Assembly (NCBI GenBank): GCA_027334785.1 | Contig: DAHWQF010000006.1 | Location: 1 to 21,480, forward strand | Direction: 5' to 3' | DNA length: 21,480 bases | Source: Acidimicrobiaceae bacterium | GTDB taxonomy: Bacteria > Actinomycetota > Acidimicrobiia > Acidimicrobiales > Palsa-688 | Shown: in pieces, positions 14,884-21,480 of the stretch | Numbering within the stretch: the first letter of the stretch is position 1 | Layout: the number at the start of each line of letters is the position of its first letter | Notes under the pieces: generated by a model | Seen by the model: only the letters and a program-made list of their open reading frames with translations | What the model was told of the DNA's origin: nothing | The model's database searches: none | Made by a program: the position numbers and the translations under genes

Positions 14884-14993
14884 GCCGGCGCAGCTTCTCG
14901 GCGCGGCCGGCGCAACTTCTCCGTGTCGCCGGCGCAGCTTCTCCGTGCCGCCGGCGCAGCTTCTCGGCGCACGCCGGCGCACTCGGTGCACTC
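14884..14993. repeat. 22-bp tandem repeat, four good copies plus a partial
   Basis: Units begin at 14884, 14906, 14928 and 14950 (the last 23 bp), each starting GCCGGCGCAGCTTCTC or with one change, then a variable GGCGCG, CGTGTC, CGTGCC or GGCGCAC end. Further GCCGGC starts at 14973, 14994 and 15009 head shorter, more diverged copies. There are no spacers between units, so this is not a CRISPR array. Any role, for example in structure or protein binding, is unknown. Confidence 0.85.
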
Positions 14994-15115
14994 GCCGGCC
15001 CCGGCTACGCCGGCGCTGTTACCCACGGCGTTTGGTGGCCCGGGAGGCCTGCCGGCGGCGCCACCTAGACATAGGGCACCGGCGGGAAGCAGCTAAAAAC
15101 GTTACGGGGCGGGGC

Positions 15116-16063
15116 TCAACCGAGCCACTGCTCGCGCGGCGCCGCCAGTGGGGCCAGCTCCTCGAAGAGGTCATCAGGCAACTCGGTGCCCGCCATCTCG
15201 ACCAGGTCCTGCACGTGCTCGGGCGAGGAGACGCCGACCACGGTCGAGCAAAAACGCGGCTCGCTAAGCGAGAACTGCAGGGCCGCCGTGCGCAAGGGCA
15301 CCCCCCGCCGCTCGCATATCTGCTCCATGGTGGCGATGCGCCGGAGCACTTCGGGCGAGGCGCGCCGGTACGCGTAGCGGTCCGTGTAGGACGCCCCTCG
15401 GGCGAGGATCCCGCCGCCGTGGACGGCGGCATTTACGACGCCGATCCCGCGAGCAGCCGCGGCCTCGAGCAGGGGCTCCGCCGAACGGTCGACGAGCGTG
15501 AAACGGTTGTGGGTGAGGACGACCTCGAACACGTCGAGGTCCAAGAAGTCGAGCAGCAGGCTGACGGGGCCGCCCGCCACGCCGATGTGCTCGGCGATGC
15601 CCTCCTCCCGGAGGGCCACCATGGCCTCGACCGCCCCTCCCGGTGCGGTGGCCTCGGCAAAGCTCACGTACTCGGGGTCGTGGAGGTAATAGAGCTGGAA
15701 ACGCTCGAGGCCCAGGCGCCCCAGGCTTTCCTCCGCCGAAAGGCGGACCCTTTCCCCGCTGAAATCGCCCGTAGCCGGGTCGCGGTCGGCCTTGGTGGCG
15801 AGCACGAAGCCCTCCGGAAGGCCGCCGCGGTCCGCGAGGACTTTGCCGATGCGCCGCTCGCTCTCCCCGTCCCCGTAATTGTTGGAAGTGTCAAGGAAAT
15901 TGACGCCGCTCTCGAAGGTCGCTCGGACGGTGGCGTGGGCCCGCTCCGCTGGCACCTCGTAGCCGAAGGCCGCTGGGCTACCCCCGATGGGCGAACCACC
16001 CACGCACACAGGGCTCACCAGGAGGCCAGTAGACCCGAGCGGGCGCCGGTCGCTAACCTGCAC
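15116..16063 (-). CDS. Aldo/keto reductase (aldose dehydrogenase-like)
   Basis: With GTG at 16063 the product has 315 residues, typical for a single-domain NADP-dependent aldo/keto reductase barrel. The catalytic tetrad is present. Counted from this start, Asp58 lies in NFLDTSNNYG with Tyr63, Lys91 in LATKADR and His128 in YYLHDPEY. The end carries the cofactor-side LSEPRFCSTVVGVSSPEHV. The opening RRPLGSTGLLVSPVCVGGSPIGG and the overall pattern resemble D-threo-aldose 1-dehydrogenase/L-fucose dehydrogenase enzymes that oxidise free aldoses, which would fit an arabinoside locus; the substrate is inferred. TAACCT, a -10-like box, ends 7 nt before this GTG, suggesting a leaderless mRNA; a TTG at 16090 would instead overlap the divergent gene's start. 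It is transcribed away from the Gfo/Idh gene with only 20 bases between starts. Confidence 0.88.
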   Translation of the reverse strand: MQVSDRRPLGSTGLLVSPVCVGGSPIGGSPAAFGYEVPAERAHATVRATFESGVNFLDTSNNYGDGESERRIGKVLADRGGLPEGFVLATKADRDPATGDFSGERVRLSAEESLGRLGLERFQLYYLHDPEYVSFAEATAPGGAVEAMVALREEGIAEHIGVAGGPVSLLLDFLDLDVFEVVLTHNRFTLVDRSAEPLLEAAAARGIGVVNAAVHGGGILARGASYTDRYAYRRASPEVLRRIATMEQICERRGVPLRTAALQFSLSEPRFCSTVVGVSSPEHVQDLVEMAGTELPDDLFEELAPLAAPREQWLG

Positions 16064-16083
16064 CTCTTGGAGGTTAGGCGAAA
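16064..16083. promoter_or_regulatory. 20-base divergent control region
   Basis: The same few bases hold a -10-like box TAACCT for the leftward aldo/keto reductase (complement of 16071-16076) and the ribosome-binding site GGAGG (16069-16073) of the rightward Gfo/Idh gene. The rightward promoter must therefore lie inside the aldo/keto reductase coding sequence. Confidence 0.45.
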
Positions 16084-17178
16084 ATGACAACGGCAGGGAC
16101 GTTTGGCATCGTCGGCAGCGGCTACCGCGCCCAGATCCTCGTCAGGGTGGCCAAGCAGGTCCCCGAGCGCCTCCAATTGGTGGGGGCAGCAGTGCACCGG
16201 CCAGAATCGGGCGAAAAGGTGGCCCAGGACTGGGGCGTGCCGGCCTATCTGGCGCCAGAGGAGCTTGTGCGCAAGGCCCACCCGGACTTCGTCATAACCT
16301 GCGTGCCGAGGACAGTCAACCCAGACATCGTGAGCACGCTCGTGGAGATGGGAGTGCCGGTGCTCACGGAGACCCCTCCAGCACTCGACCTTCCGGCCAT
16401 GCGAGCCTTGTGGGCCACCGTCGGCGCCGGCCAGAAGGTCCAGGTCGCCGAACAGTACCACCTCTACCCGGGCCACGCGGCCAGGTCTGAGCTCGTGCAC
16501 CGGGGTGTGATCGGGCGAGCCGGTTCGGTACACGTTTCTTCGACCCACGGTTACCATGCCGTCTCGCTCATGCGGAGGTTGCTCGGCGCGGGCGCAGGGC
16601 CGGTCAGCGTCTCGGCGTCCGTCTTCACCTCCCCCTTGGTCGACCCCCTCACCCGTCAAGGCTGGACGGACGACAATACGGAAAAACAAGCGCGCACGAC
16701 GCTAGCCACCGTGGACTTTGGCGACGGTTTGTCGGGCCTGTACGACTTCACCGACAACCAGTGGCACAACCAGCTCCGCTTCAGGCGCATCCTCATCCGA
16801 GGGAGCAGGGGCGAGATCACAGACGACTCCGTCGTGCGCCTGGCGGGACAGCGGACCATCCTGCGTTCCGAGCTCCAGCGCTACCAGCTCGGCTACGACT
16901 TGAACATGGACGGTTACGACACCGAGCACATCTCCTTCGAAGGCGAGGTCGTCTACCGTAACGAGTTCCTGGGCGCCCGCCTGATGGACGACGAGATAGC
17001 CGACGCGGCGATCATGACGGCAACCGCTGCTTGGGCGAGGGACGAGGGGCCGGCGCCCTACCCTCTCGCCGAGGGCAGCCAAGACCACCTGGTAAGCCTG
17101 GCTATAGACGAGGCCGCGTCCACCGGGCACAAGGTCACGACAGGAGCCGAAGCCTGGGCCAACGAACTGACGAAGTGA
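16084..17178 (+). CDS. Gfo/Idh/MocA-family oxidoreductase lacking the usual EKP lysine
   Basis: A 364-residue protein with an N-terminal Rossmann domain: FGIVGSGYRAQ (7-17), then VGAAVHRPE and DFVITCVPRTVNPDIV. The C-terminal alpha/beta domain includes STHGYHAVSLMRRLLG with the conserved His (about 158). Most members use an EKP motif whose Lys is catalytic. Here the matching segment reads TETPPALD (95-102), so Thr97 replaces Lys. Known ETP-type relatives exist, and the reaction may be altered or lost. Start ATG 16084 is preceded by GGAGG. A PfkB kinase follows 39 bases later, probably in one transcript. The substrate is unknown; a sugar or inositol-type polyol is likely from the family and from the neighbouring aldose-dehydrogenase-like gene. 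Confidence 0.9.
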   Translation: MTTAGTFGIVGSGYRAQILVRVAKQVPERLQLVGAAVHRPESGEKVAQDWGVPAYLAPEELVRKAHPDFVITCVPRTVNPDIVSTLVEMGVPVLTETPPALDLPAMRALWATVGAGQKVQVAEQYHLYPGHAARSELVHRGVIGRAGSVHVSSTHGYHAVSLMRRLLGAGAGPVSVSASVFTSPLVDPLTRQGWTDDNTEKQARTTLATVDFGDGLSGLYDFTDNQWHNQLRFRRILIRGSRGEITDDSVVRLAGQRTILRSELQRYQLGYDLNMDGYDTEHISFEGEVVYRNEFLGARLMDDEIADAAIMTATAAWARDEGPAPYPLAEGSQDHLVSLAIDEAASTGHKVTTGAEAWANELTK

Positions 17179-17217
17179 GGCTTCGGCCCTAGGGACAGCA
17201 ACCACGCGGATGGCAGG

Positions 17218-18015
17218 ATGATCTGTACCCTTGGCGACCTGCTGCTCGATGTCGTCGTCACGGGTTCGGGCGCCCTCCAGCGAGCGACCGACACCTACTC
17301 CGATATAACGGCAGGCCCAGGCGGGCAGGCGGCTAACGTGGCCGCGTGGGTGGCTGCCCTCGGGGGCAGAGCCAGGCTCGTGGCCAAGCAGGTAGCCGAC
17401 CCGGTGGGCAACATGGTCCTCGACCAGATCGCACGGCGCGGGGTCGAGGTGGTCGGGCCTGTGGTCGGCTCGGAGGTGGCCCACACCGGCGTCGTCGTCT
17501 CGCTGTCAGGCTTCGAGGGCGAGCGGAGCATGCTGACCGATAGGGGGGTCTCGCCGTCTCTTGGGCCGCACGAGCTCCTCCCCCAATGGTTTGAGGGCTG
17601 CTCCTGGCTTCACCTCCCCCTCTACTCGCTGGCCGCCGGCCCAGTACTGGGCGCGTCGCTCCGAGCGCGCCAGTGGGTGGAACGAACCAGCGTCGACCTC
17701 TCCTCTCTCACGGTGCTCCGCGCCGCGGGAATGGGCGAGGTCGCGGCCCTCCTCGGCGAGGTCCGGCCCAAGGTCGTCTTCGCCACTGAAGAGGAGGCCG
17801 CGCTCACGGATCTCTCCATGGTCCCCACCGTCATCACCAAGCTGGGACGACGGGGGGTGGCCGTCAACGGGGCCCTGCACCCGGCGCACCGCTGCGACGT
17901 AGTGGACACGACCGGAGCTGGTGACGCCTTCGCCGCCGGCTTCCTGCTCGGGGGGACAGACCTCGGCCTCGCCACTGCCGCCCGGGCTGTATCACAGCGT
18001 GGGGCCATGCCATGA
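17218..18015 (+). CDS. PfkB-family carbohydrate/nucleoside kinase
   Basis: A 265-residue kinase of the ribokinase superfamily, rather short against the usual 300 or more. The N-terminus ICTLGDLLLDVVV has the substrate-side Asp11. Signature 1 appears as AGPGGQAANVAAWVAALGG (32-50). The ATP-site signature 2 is VVDTTGAGDAFAAGFLLGG (228-246) with catalytic Asp236. KVVFATEEEAALT and VITKLGRRGVAV lie between. The lid region is compact. Start ATG 17218 has GGCAGG close upstream. It probably shares a transcript with the Gfo/Idh gene. Ribokinase-family members act on ribose, ketogluconate, pseudouridine or other nucleosides; no glycosidase partner such as psuG is present, so the substrate cannot be named. 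The product could feed the sugar handled by the neighbouring dehydrogenase-like genes. Confidence 0.9.
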   Translation: MICTLGDLLLDVVVTGSGALQRATDTYSDITAGPGGQAANVAAWVAALGGRARLVAKQVADPVGNMVLDQIARRGVEVVGPVVGSEVAHTGVVVSLSGFEGERSMLTDRGVSPSLGPHELLPQWFEGCSWLHLPLYSLAAGPVLGASLRARQWVERTSVDLSSLTVLRAAGMGEVAALLGEVRPKVVFATEEEAALTDLSMVPTVITKLGRRGVAVNGALHPAHRCDVVDTTGAGDAFAAGFLLGGTDLGLATAARAVSQRGAMP

Positions 18016-18067
18016 TGGTCGGGCGCCACATCAAGGGCGCTAGAGAAGGAGCAGTCAGCTGGTAGCC

Positions 18068-18823
18068 ATGGTCAGGACAAGAAGGTCACCTCCCGGGCGC
18101 GCCCCAAAGGCGCTCCGGCGGGCTGGCACGTTTGCCGTCGCCGGCGGCCTCGCCCTGGCCTTGACGGCTTGCGGTGCCCCGCCGGCCCACAACAGCCCGG
18201 CCGAGACGGCGCTTGTGAAGGCGATCCGCCAGGCCGTCTTGGCCAAGGGGACGGTCCGGGTAGTGATCCACCGGCACCAAAAAGGCAAGAACGGTGTCGA
18301 AATCCTCGCCGGCGACATAGGCAGCAAGTCGGCCGACGAGTCGATCACTCACCTCTCGGCTACCGCCTCGATCCGCATAACCCCGACGGCTGCCTACTTC
18401 ACCGGGAACCCCTCGGGGCTCAAGACCTTCCTGGGCCTCACAGACAAGGAGGTCGGGCGGGTCGGTCACCACTGGGTCGAGGACAAGGCAGGCTCCAAGC
18501 AGTACAAACAACTCTTCCAGGCCGACACTATGTCCTCGCTCCCCGACAGCCTCCTCCCGACCAGCTCCGACGCGGTCAAGATGACCTCTTCGACCGTCGG
18601 AGGCGTGAAGGTGAAGGTTCTCAGCTGGACCGAATCGGTGAGCGGCCAGAAGATCTCGGAGCAGCTTGTCGTCCCGGCCAGTGGGCCCCCCCTCCCGCTC
18701 TCTGAGAACACCAACGTCAAGCCGATCAACCAGACCACCGCCTTTTCAGCTTGGGGCGAGCACCTCCATGTGGTTGCCCCGCCCGCGGCGGACGTGATCG
18801 CCTACTCCCAAGTCACCGGCTGA
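18068..18823 (+). CDS. Putative lipoprotein, function unknown
   Basis: A 251-residue exported protein. An Arg-rich n-region (RTRRSPPGRAPKALRR) and a hydrophobic core end in the lipobox LTAC with Cys35. The mature part alternates beta strands and short helices (KGTVRVVIHRHQKG, SATASIRITPTAAYFTG, VGGVKVKVLSW, KISEQLVVPASGPPLPL, AFSAWGEHLHVVAPP). This pattern recalls the LppX/LprG-type lipoproteins of actinobacteria that carry lipids, with W...P and a late FSxW motif, but I cannot confirm membership. Start ATG 18068 follows the kinase stop by 52 bases; AGAAGGAG is present but some 16 bases upstream, so the start is moderately sure. It may be the third gene of the rightward Gfo/Idh-kinase unit. 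Its stop lies only 10 bases from the stop of tadA on the other strand. Confidence 0.8.
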   Translation: MVRTRRSPPGRAPKALRRAGTFAVAGGLALALTACGAPPAHNSPAETALVKAIRQAVLAKGTVRVVIHRHQKGKNGVEILAGDIGSKSADESITHLSATASIRITPTAAYFTGNPSGLKTFLGLTDKEVGRVGHHWVEDKAGSKQYKQLFQADTMSSLPDSLLPTSSDAVKMTSSTVGGVKVKVLSWTESVSGQKISEQLVVPASGPPLPLSENTNVKPINQTTAFSAWGEHLHVVAPPAADVIAYSQVTG

Positions 18824-18833
18824 CGGCGAAGGG

Positions 18834-19295
18834 CTACGGCGGCACCCGTCTCGCGGCAAACCACTCCGTGAGCAGGCGGGCAGACTCCTCGGCCAGCACT
18901 CCCCGGATGACGGAGAGTTCGTGGTTGAGCCGGGGGTCCGCGCATAAGTTATAAAGGGTCCCGCAGGCGCCGGCCTTGGGGTCGCTAGCACCGAACACCA
19001 CTCCCCCCAGGCGCGCCGTGACCAACGCTCCCGCGCACATCGGGCATGGTTCCAGGGTCACGTACATGAGGGCGTCGCCGAGGTGCCAGGAGCCGAGGAC
19101 CGAAGACGCCTCCCGGAGAGCGAGGATTTCGGCGTGGGCAGTCGGGTCACCGGTGGCTTCCCGCGCATTGGCACCCTTGCCGATCACCTCTCCGCCGAGC
19201 ACGACCACGGCACCCACGGGTACTTCGCCTCTTTCTCCTGCCGCGGCGGCCAGTTCCAAGGCCAAGCGCATGAAGCCCTCGGCGGGGCCGCTCAC
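18834..19295 (-). CDS. tadA: tRNA-specific adenosine deaminase
   Basis: A 153-residue zinc deaminase that converts adenosine 34 to inosine in the tRNA wobble position. Zinc and catalytic residues are complete: His54 and Glu56 in DPTAHAEILALREAS, and Cys84 and Cys87 in VTLEPCPMCAGAL. The TadA-type order continues with ARLGGVVFGASDPKAGACG and a C-terminal RLNHELSVIRGVLAEES...LLTEWFAARR. The length is typical. The GTG start overlaps the stop of the upstream phosphatase gene as GTGA, so translation is probably coupled. A guanine or cytosine deaminase is less likely given the NARE and DPKAGACG motifs. It is the last visible gene of the larB-larC-phosphatase unit. Confidence 0.93.
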   Translation of the reverse strand: MSGPAEGFMRLALELAAAAGERGEVPVGAVVVLGGEVIGKGANAREATGDPTAHAEILALREASSVLGSWHLGDALMYVTLEPCPMCAGALVTARLGGVVFGASDPKAGACGTLYNLCADPRLNHELSVIRGVLAEESARLLTEWFAARRVPP

Positions 19296-20071
19296 GACCC
19301 GGCCGCCTCCCCCGCCAACAAAGAGACGACCTCGTCGTGGACCAGGCCGTTGCTCGACAGCCCATTGCCGCTATCGAGCCGGCGGGCGCCGGAAAAGTCC
19401 GTGAGCTTTCCCCCAGCTTCCTCGACTATGACCTGAAGGGCGGCAAGGTCCCAGAGCGAGCACACCGGCTCGAGCGCAGCTTCCAAAGCGCCTTCGGCCA
19501 CGAGCAAGTGCTGCCAGAAGTCCCCAAAACCACGGTCGTGCTTGGCTTTCAGGGCGACCCTAACCAAGGTGTCGGGGTTCGGGAAGTCCCGGATGCACCC
19601 GGAGGAAACCGCAGCTTCGCCGAGCTCGGCGATCGCCGAGGTGCGGAGGCGCTCTGCCGGCCTACCGGAACTGGAGACAAAAGCCCCCGTCCCCCTCTCG
19701 GCCCACCACCGGCGGCCGAGCGCCGGCGCCGAGACCACGCCGAGCACGACTTCGCCGTCAACTTGGAGGGCCAACAATGTGGCCCAAATAGGCACCCCTC
19801 GTATGAAGTTGACCGTGCCGTCTATGGGGTCGACGACCCAGCGGCGCGGCCCGCCCCCGCTCGTCCCCATTTCTTCACCGAGGACAGCGTCCCCGGGCCG
19901 CTCCTCGGCGACGAACCGGCGGACGGCGGCCTCGACCGCCCGGTCCACTTCGGTGACCGGCGTGCGGTCGGCCTTGGTCTCAACGGCCAGGTCGGGTCGA
20001 CGGAAGGCGGGCAGGGTGAGGGCATCGGCCGCTGCGGCGGCGGCATGAGCGATCTCGAGGTCCGAGGGCAT
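19292..20071 (-). CDS. hisN: Inositol-monophosphatase-family phosphatase, probably histidinol-phosphatase
   Basis: A 259-residue Mg-dependent phosphatase. Metal-site motifs are complete: Glu66/Glu67 in LGEEMG, Asp81 and Asp84 in WVVDPIDGTVNF, and Asp208 in CSLWDLAALQVIVEEAGG. The segment KHDRGFGDFWQHLLVAEGALEAALEP (about 178-202, split here by the DFW) resembles HisN-type histidinol-phosphatases of actinobacteria more than inositol monophosphatases, so dephosphorylation of L-histidinol phosphate in histidine synthesis is likely. Inositol or fructose phosphates remain possible. The ATG lies 9 bases after the larC stop, and the 3' end overlaps tadA by 4 bases. No other histidine gene is in view. 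Confidence 0.85.
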   Translation of the reverse strand: MPSDLEIAHAAAAAADALTLPAFRRPDLAVETKADRTPVTEVDRAVEAAVRRFVAEERPGDAVLGEEMGTSGGGPRRWVVDPIDGTVNFIRGVPIWATLLALQVDGEVVLGVVSAPALGRRWWAERGTGAFVSSSGRPAERLRTSAIAELGEAAVSSGCIRDFPNPDTLVRVALKAKHDRGFGDFWQHLLVAEGALEAALEPVCSLWDLAALQVIVEEAGGKLTDFSGARRLDSGNGLSSNGLVHDEVVSLLAGEAAGS

Positions 20072-20080
20072 GGGCAGACC

Positions 20081-21277
20081 CTATGCGATGCCAGGCTTGG
20101 CGGCTTGTTGCTCCGCCAGCCGGGCGACCTCGCGCACCGGCAAACCGAGCGCGGCTGCCGCCCTGGCACAGTCGTCGTACTCGGCCTTCGCCCGGTAGGG
20201 GCCAACCTTCACCCGGACGTTGTGACCTGCGACATCGACCTCGACCGAGCTGCGCGGCAAGGCCCAGCGTTCGACTGCTTGCTGGCGGATCCCAAGGGCC
20301 CCGGTCTCTTGCAGCACGACGGCAACAAGAGCCGGCACGTCCTCGGGCTGGGCGAGAGCCGAAAGGACGTGTGCGGGCCTGCCTTTCTTCCCGACCGCGG
20401 GGACGGCCCACGCGTCGAGCGCGCCCGCCGCCAAGAGCGTGGCGATCGTGTGGGCCAGCACTTCGCCGGTCACGTCGTCCACGTTGGCCTCCAACACCCT
20501 GAGCTGGCGTGAGGTCGCGCCGGCGAGGGGGTGCTCCGGGGTTGGCAGCTTGCCGACTACCGCCTGGAGCACGTTTGGGGTGCCAGGGGTGTCGCGGGCG
20601 CCGGCGCCATAGCCAGTCGCCTTCACCTCGAGCGCCGGCAACGGCCCGAACGAAACAGCGAGCCCGGCGAGCAAGGCAGCCCCTGTCGGTGTGGTGAGCT
20701 CGTGGGCTTGGTCAGTGCCCTGTACGGGTGCGCCCTTTAGGAGCTCGAGCACGGCCGGGGCCGGGTTGGGCAGCAGCCCGTGCGCCGAACGCACTGTGCC
20801 CGTACCGACCGCCACCGGGCTCGCGTAGACGACGTCCACGCCTAGTGACTCAAGGGCAAGGCAGGTCCCAACCACGTCCAGCACCGCATCGGTGCTGCCC
20901 ACCTCATGAAAGTGGACCTCCTCGGGGGCCACGCCGTGGAGCCGGCCCTCGGCAACCGCCAGGGCCATGAACACCTTCTCCCCTCGCCGACGGGCGCGTT
21001 CGGGCAACGCCGCCGCCGAGCTCAGGATCTTCGCGATGTCCGCCCAGGTGCGTTCGACGCCGTCCTCTTCCACCTCGATGACGAGCTCGGTGGCCGCCAG
21101 GCCGGCCCTCGTCGTGGGCCGAGGGGTCAACTCCCAGCCCCCGACCGGAAGGCTACGCAGGCCGGAGACCACCTCTTCGGGGCTGGCACCGGCATCGAAC
21201 AGGCTGGCCAAAGCCATGTCGCCGGCCACGCCCGAGAAGCAGTGCCACCAAAGCGCTGTGGCAGGTTGGCCGCTCAA
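20081..21277 (-). CDS. larC: Nickel insertion protein LarC (nickel-pincer cofactor synthesis)
   Basis: A 398-residue LarC, the CTP-dependent cyclometallase that inserts nickel into the pyridinium dithio-carboxylate nucleotide to make the nickel-pincer cofactor. Family motifs are WHCFSGVAGDMALASL (11-26), VHFHEVGSTDAVLDVVG (121-137), HGLLPNPAPAVLELL (166-180), ELTTPTGAALL (193-203), LEANVDDVTGEVL (262-274), KKGRPAHVLSAL (297-308) and ETGALGIR (324-331). The gene is one uninterrupted frame; in Lactiplantibacillus plantarum LarC needs a programmed frameshift. The start is TTG at 21277, overlapping the larB stop as TTGA. It is coupled with larB upstream, and the phosphatase gene follows after 9 bases. 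Confidence 0.95.
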   Translation of the reverse strand: MSGQPATALWWHCFSGVAGDMALASLFDAGASPEEVVSGLRSLPVGGWELTPRPTTRAGLAATELVIEVEEDGVERTWADIAKILSSAAALPERARRRGEKVFMALAVAEGRLHGVAPEEVHFHEVGSTDAVLDVVGTCLALESLGVDVVYASPVAVGTGTVRSAHGLLPNPAPAVLELLKGAPVQGTDQAHELTTPTGAALLAGLAVSFGPLPALEVKATGYGAGARDTPGTPNVLQAVVGKLPTPEHPLAGATSRQLRVLEANVDDVTGEVLAHTIATLLAAGALDAWAVPAVGKKGRPAHVLSALAQPEDVPALVAVVLQETGALGIRQQAVERWALPRSSVEVDVAGHNVRVKVGPYRAKAEYDDCARAAAALGLPVREVARLAEQQAAKPGIA

Positions 21278-21480
21278 CCAGCCACCGTGCTCGTCTCGCC
21301 TGTTCGAGCCGTCTGTCGGCCGAGGACCCTGGCCACCGCCCAGGCAGCACCGAACCCGTTGTCGATCCCGACCACCGCTATGCCCGGCACGCAGCTCGCC
21401 AGCATGGCAAGAAGCGCCGTAACGCCCTGCAGGGAGGCGCCGTAGCCGGCGCTCGTCGGGACGGCCACCACCGGCGCCGG
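21274..21480 (-). CDS. larB: LarB C-terminus, cut by the window edge
   Basis: Only the last 68 residues are inside the window; the 5' part lies beyond the right edge. They read VVAVPTSAGYGASLQG, then LLAMLASCVPGIAVVGIDNG, then FGAAWAVARVLGR. This matches the C-terminal core of LarB, the PurE-like carboxylase/hydrolase that acts on nicotinic acid adenine dinucleotide in the first step of nickel-pincer nucleotide synthesis. The stop codon TGA at 21274-21276 overlaps the larC start, a standard coupling for this pair. Confidence 0.93.
   Translation of the reverse strand, partial: PAPVVAVPTSAGYGASLQGVTALLAMLASCVPGIAVVGIDNGFGAAWAVARVLGRQTARTGETSTVAG

Larger units (their letters stand above)
14643..15115. 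other. Repeat-rich non-coding region
   Basis: No gene is supported in these 473 bases. It holds a 22-bp tandem repeat (14884-14972), more degenerate copies on both sides, and an inverted repeat of a related sequence (14793-14859). The last 100 bases before the aldo/keto reductase stop show no further structure I can name. Confidence 0.6.

Noticed and set aside
14884..14993. Tandem repeat as a CRISPR array
   Set aside because: The 22-bp units adjoin one another without unique spacers, and no cas gene is nearby.
14945..16087. A long rightward open frame of 380 codons across the aldo/keto reductase gene
   Set aside because: It is antisense to a gene with a complete catalytic tetrad, is Arg/Gly/His-rich, and shows no domain. 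It is an effect of high GC content.
19337..20512. A 391-codon rightward frame across the phosphatase and larC
   Set aside because: It is antisense to two conserved genes and has no recognisable domain.

Overview
The window is high-GC DNA with frequent GTG and TTG starts, several starts that look leaderless (a TANNNT -10 box 6-7 nt before the start codon), and lipoproteins with actinobacterial-type signal peptides. This points to an actinobacterium, possibly from the Acidimicrobiia or a related uncultured lineage. That placement is inference, since no rRNA or marker gene is present.

Layout. (1) 1-885: no convincing intact gene at first, but a perfect 13-bp hairpin, then a decayed metallo-beta-lactamase-fold gene (261-617) that converges on a stand-alone Smr-domain gene. 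(2) 959-4285: a signalling cluster. A Cys-repeat lipoprotein and a response regulator run leftward. A paralogous response regulator and its histidine kinase run rightward. The divergent spacer holds a GTTGCA-N4-TGCAAC palindrome. (3) 4321-4566: a previously unmarked frameshifted remnant of a ZIP metal transporter. (4) 4798-6636: a secreted, surface-anchored SGNH/GDSL esterase, followed by a cluster of strong hairpins. (5) 6806-13601: a carbohydrate locus. A leftward operon encodes a GH127 beta-L-arabinofuranosidase, two ABC sugar permeases and a solute-binding protein. A divergent LacI regulator lies upstream, and a good promoter (TTGACT-17-TAGCGT) overlaps candidate operators. (6) 13713-18823: ornithine cyclodeaminase-family protein, a 470-bp non-coding region with a 22-bp tandem repeat, a divergent aldo/keto reductase and Gfo/Idh/MocA oxidoreductase pair, a PfkB kinase and a lipoprotein. 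(7) 18834-21480: a leftward run larB (partial)-larC-hisN-type phosphatase-tadA, with 4-base overlaps at larB/larC and at phosphatase/tadA.

How the genes may work together. The SGNH esterase could deacylate plant or exopolysaccharide material outside the cell. The ABC importer would bring arabinose-containing oligosaccharides in, where the GH127 enzyme (no signal peptide) would release L-arabinose under LacI control. The aldo/keto reductase, Gfo/Idh protein and PfkB kinase could process the released sugar or a related one. No importer ATPase is present, so a shared one must be encoded elsewhere. LarB and LarC belong to the pathway for the nickel-pincer nucleotide cofactor, but larE and larA are not in view.

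I see no clear candidate for a wholly new system. The most distinctive items are the two gene relics, the paired response regulators around one lipoprotein, the LarBC operon partners, the Gfo/Idh protein without the usual lysine, the solute-binding protein without a lipid anchor, and the 22-bp tandem repeat.
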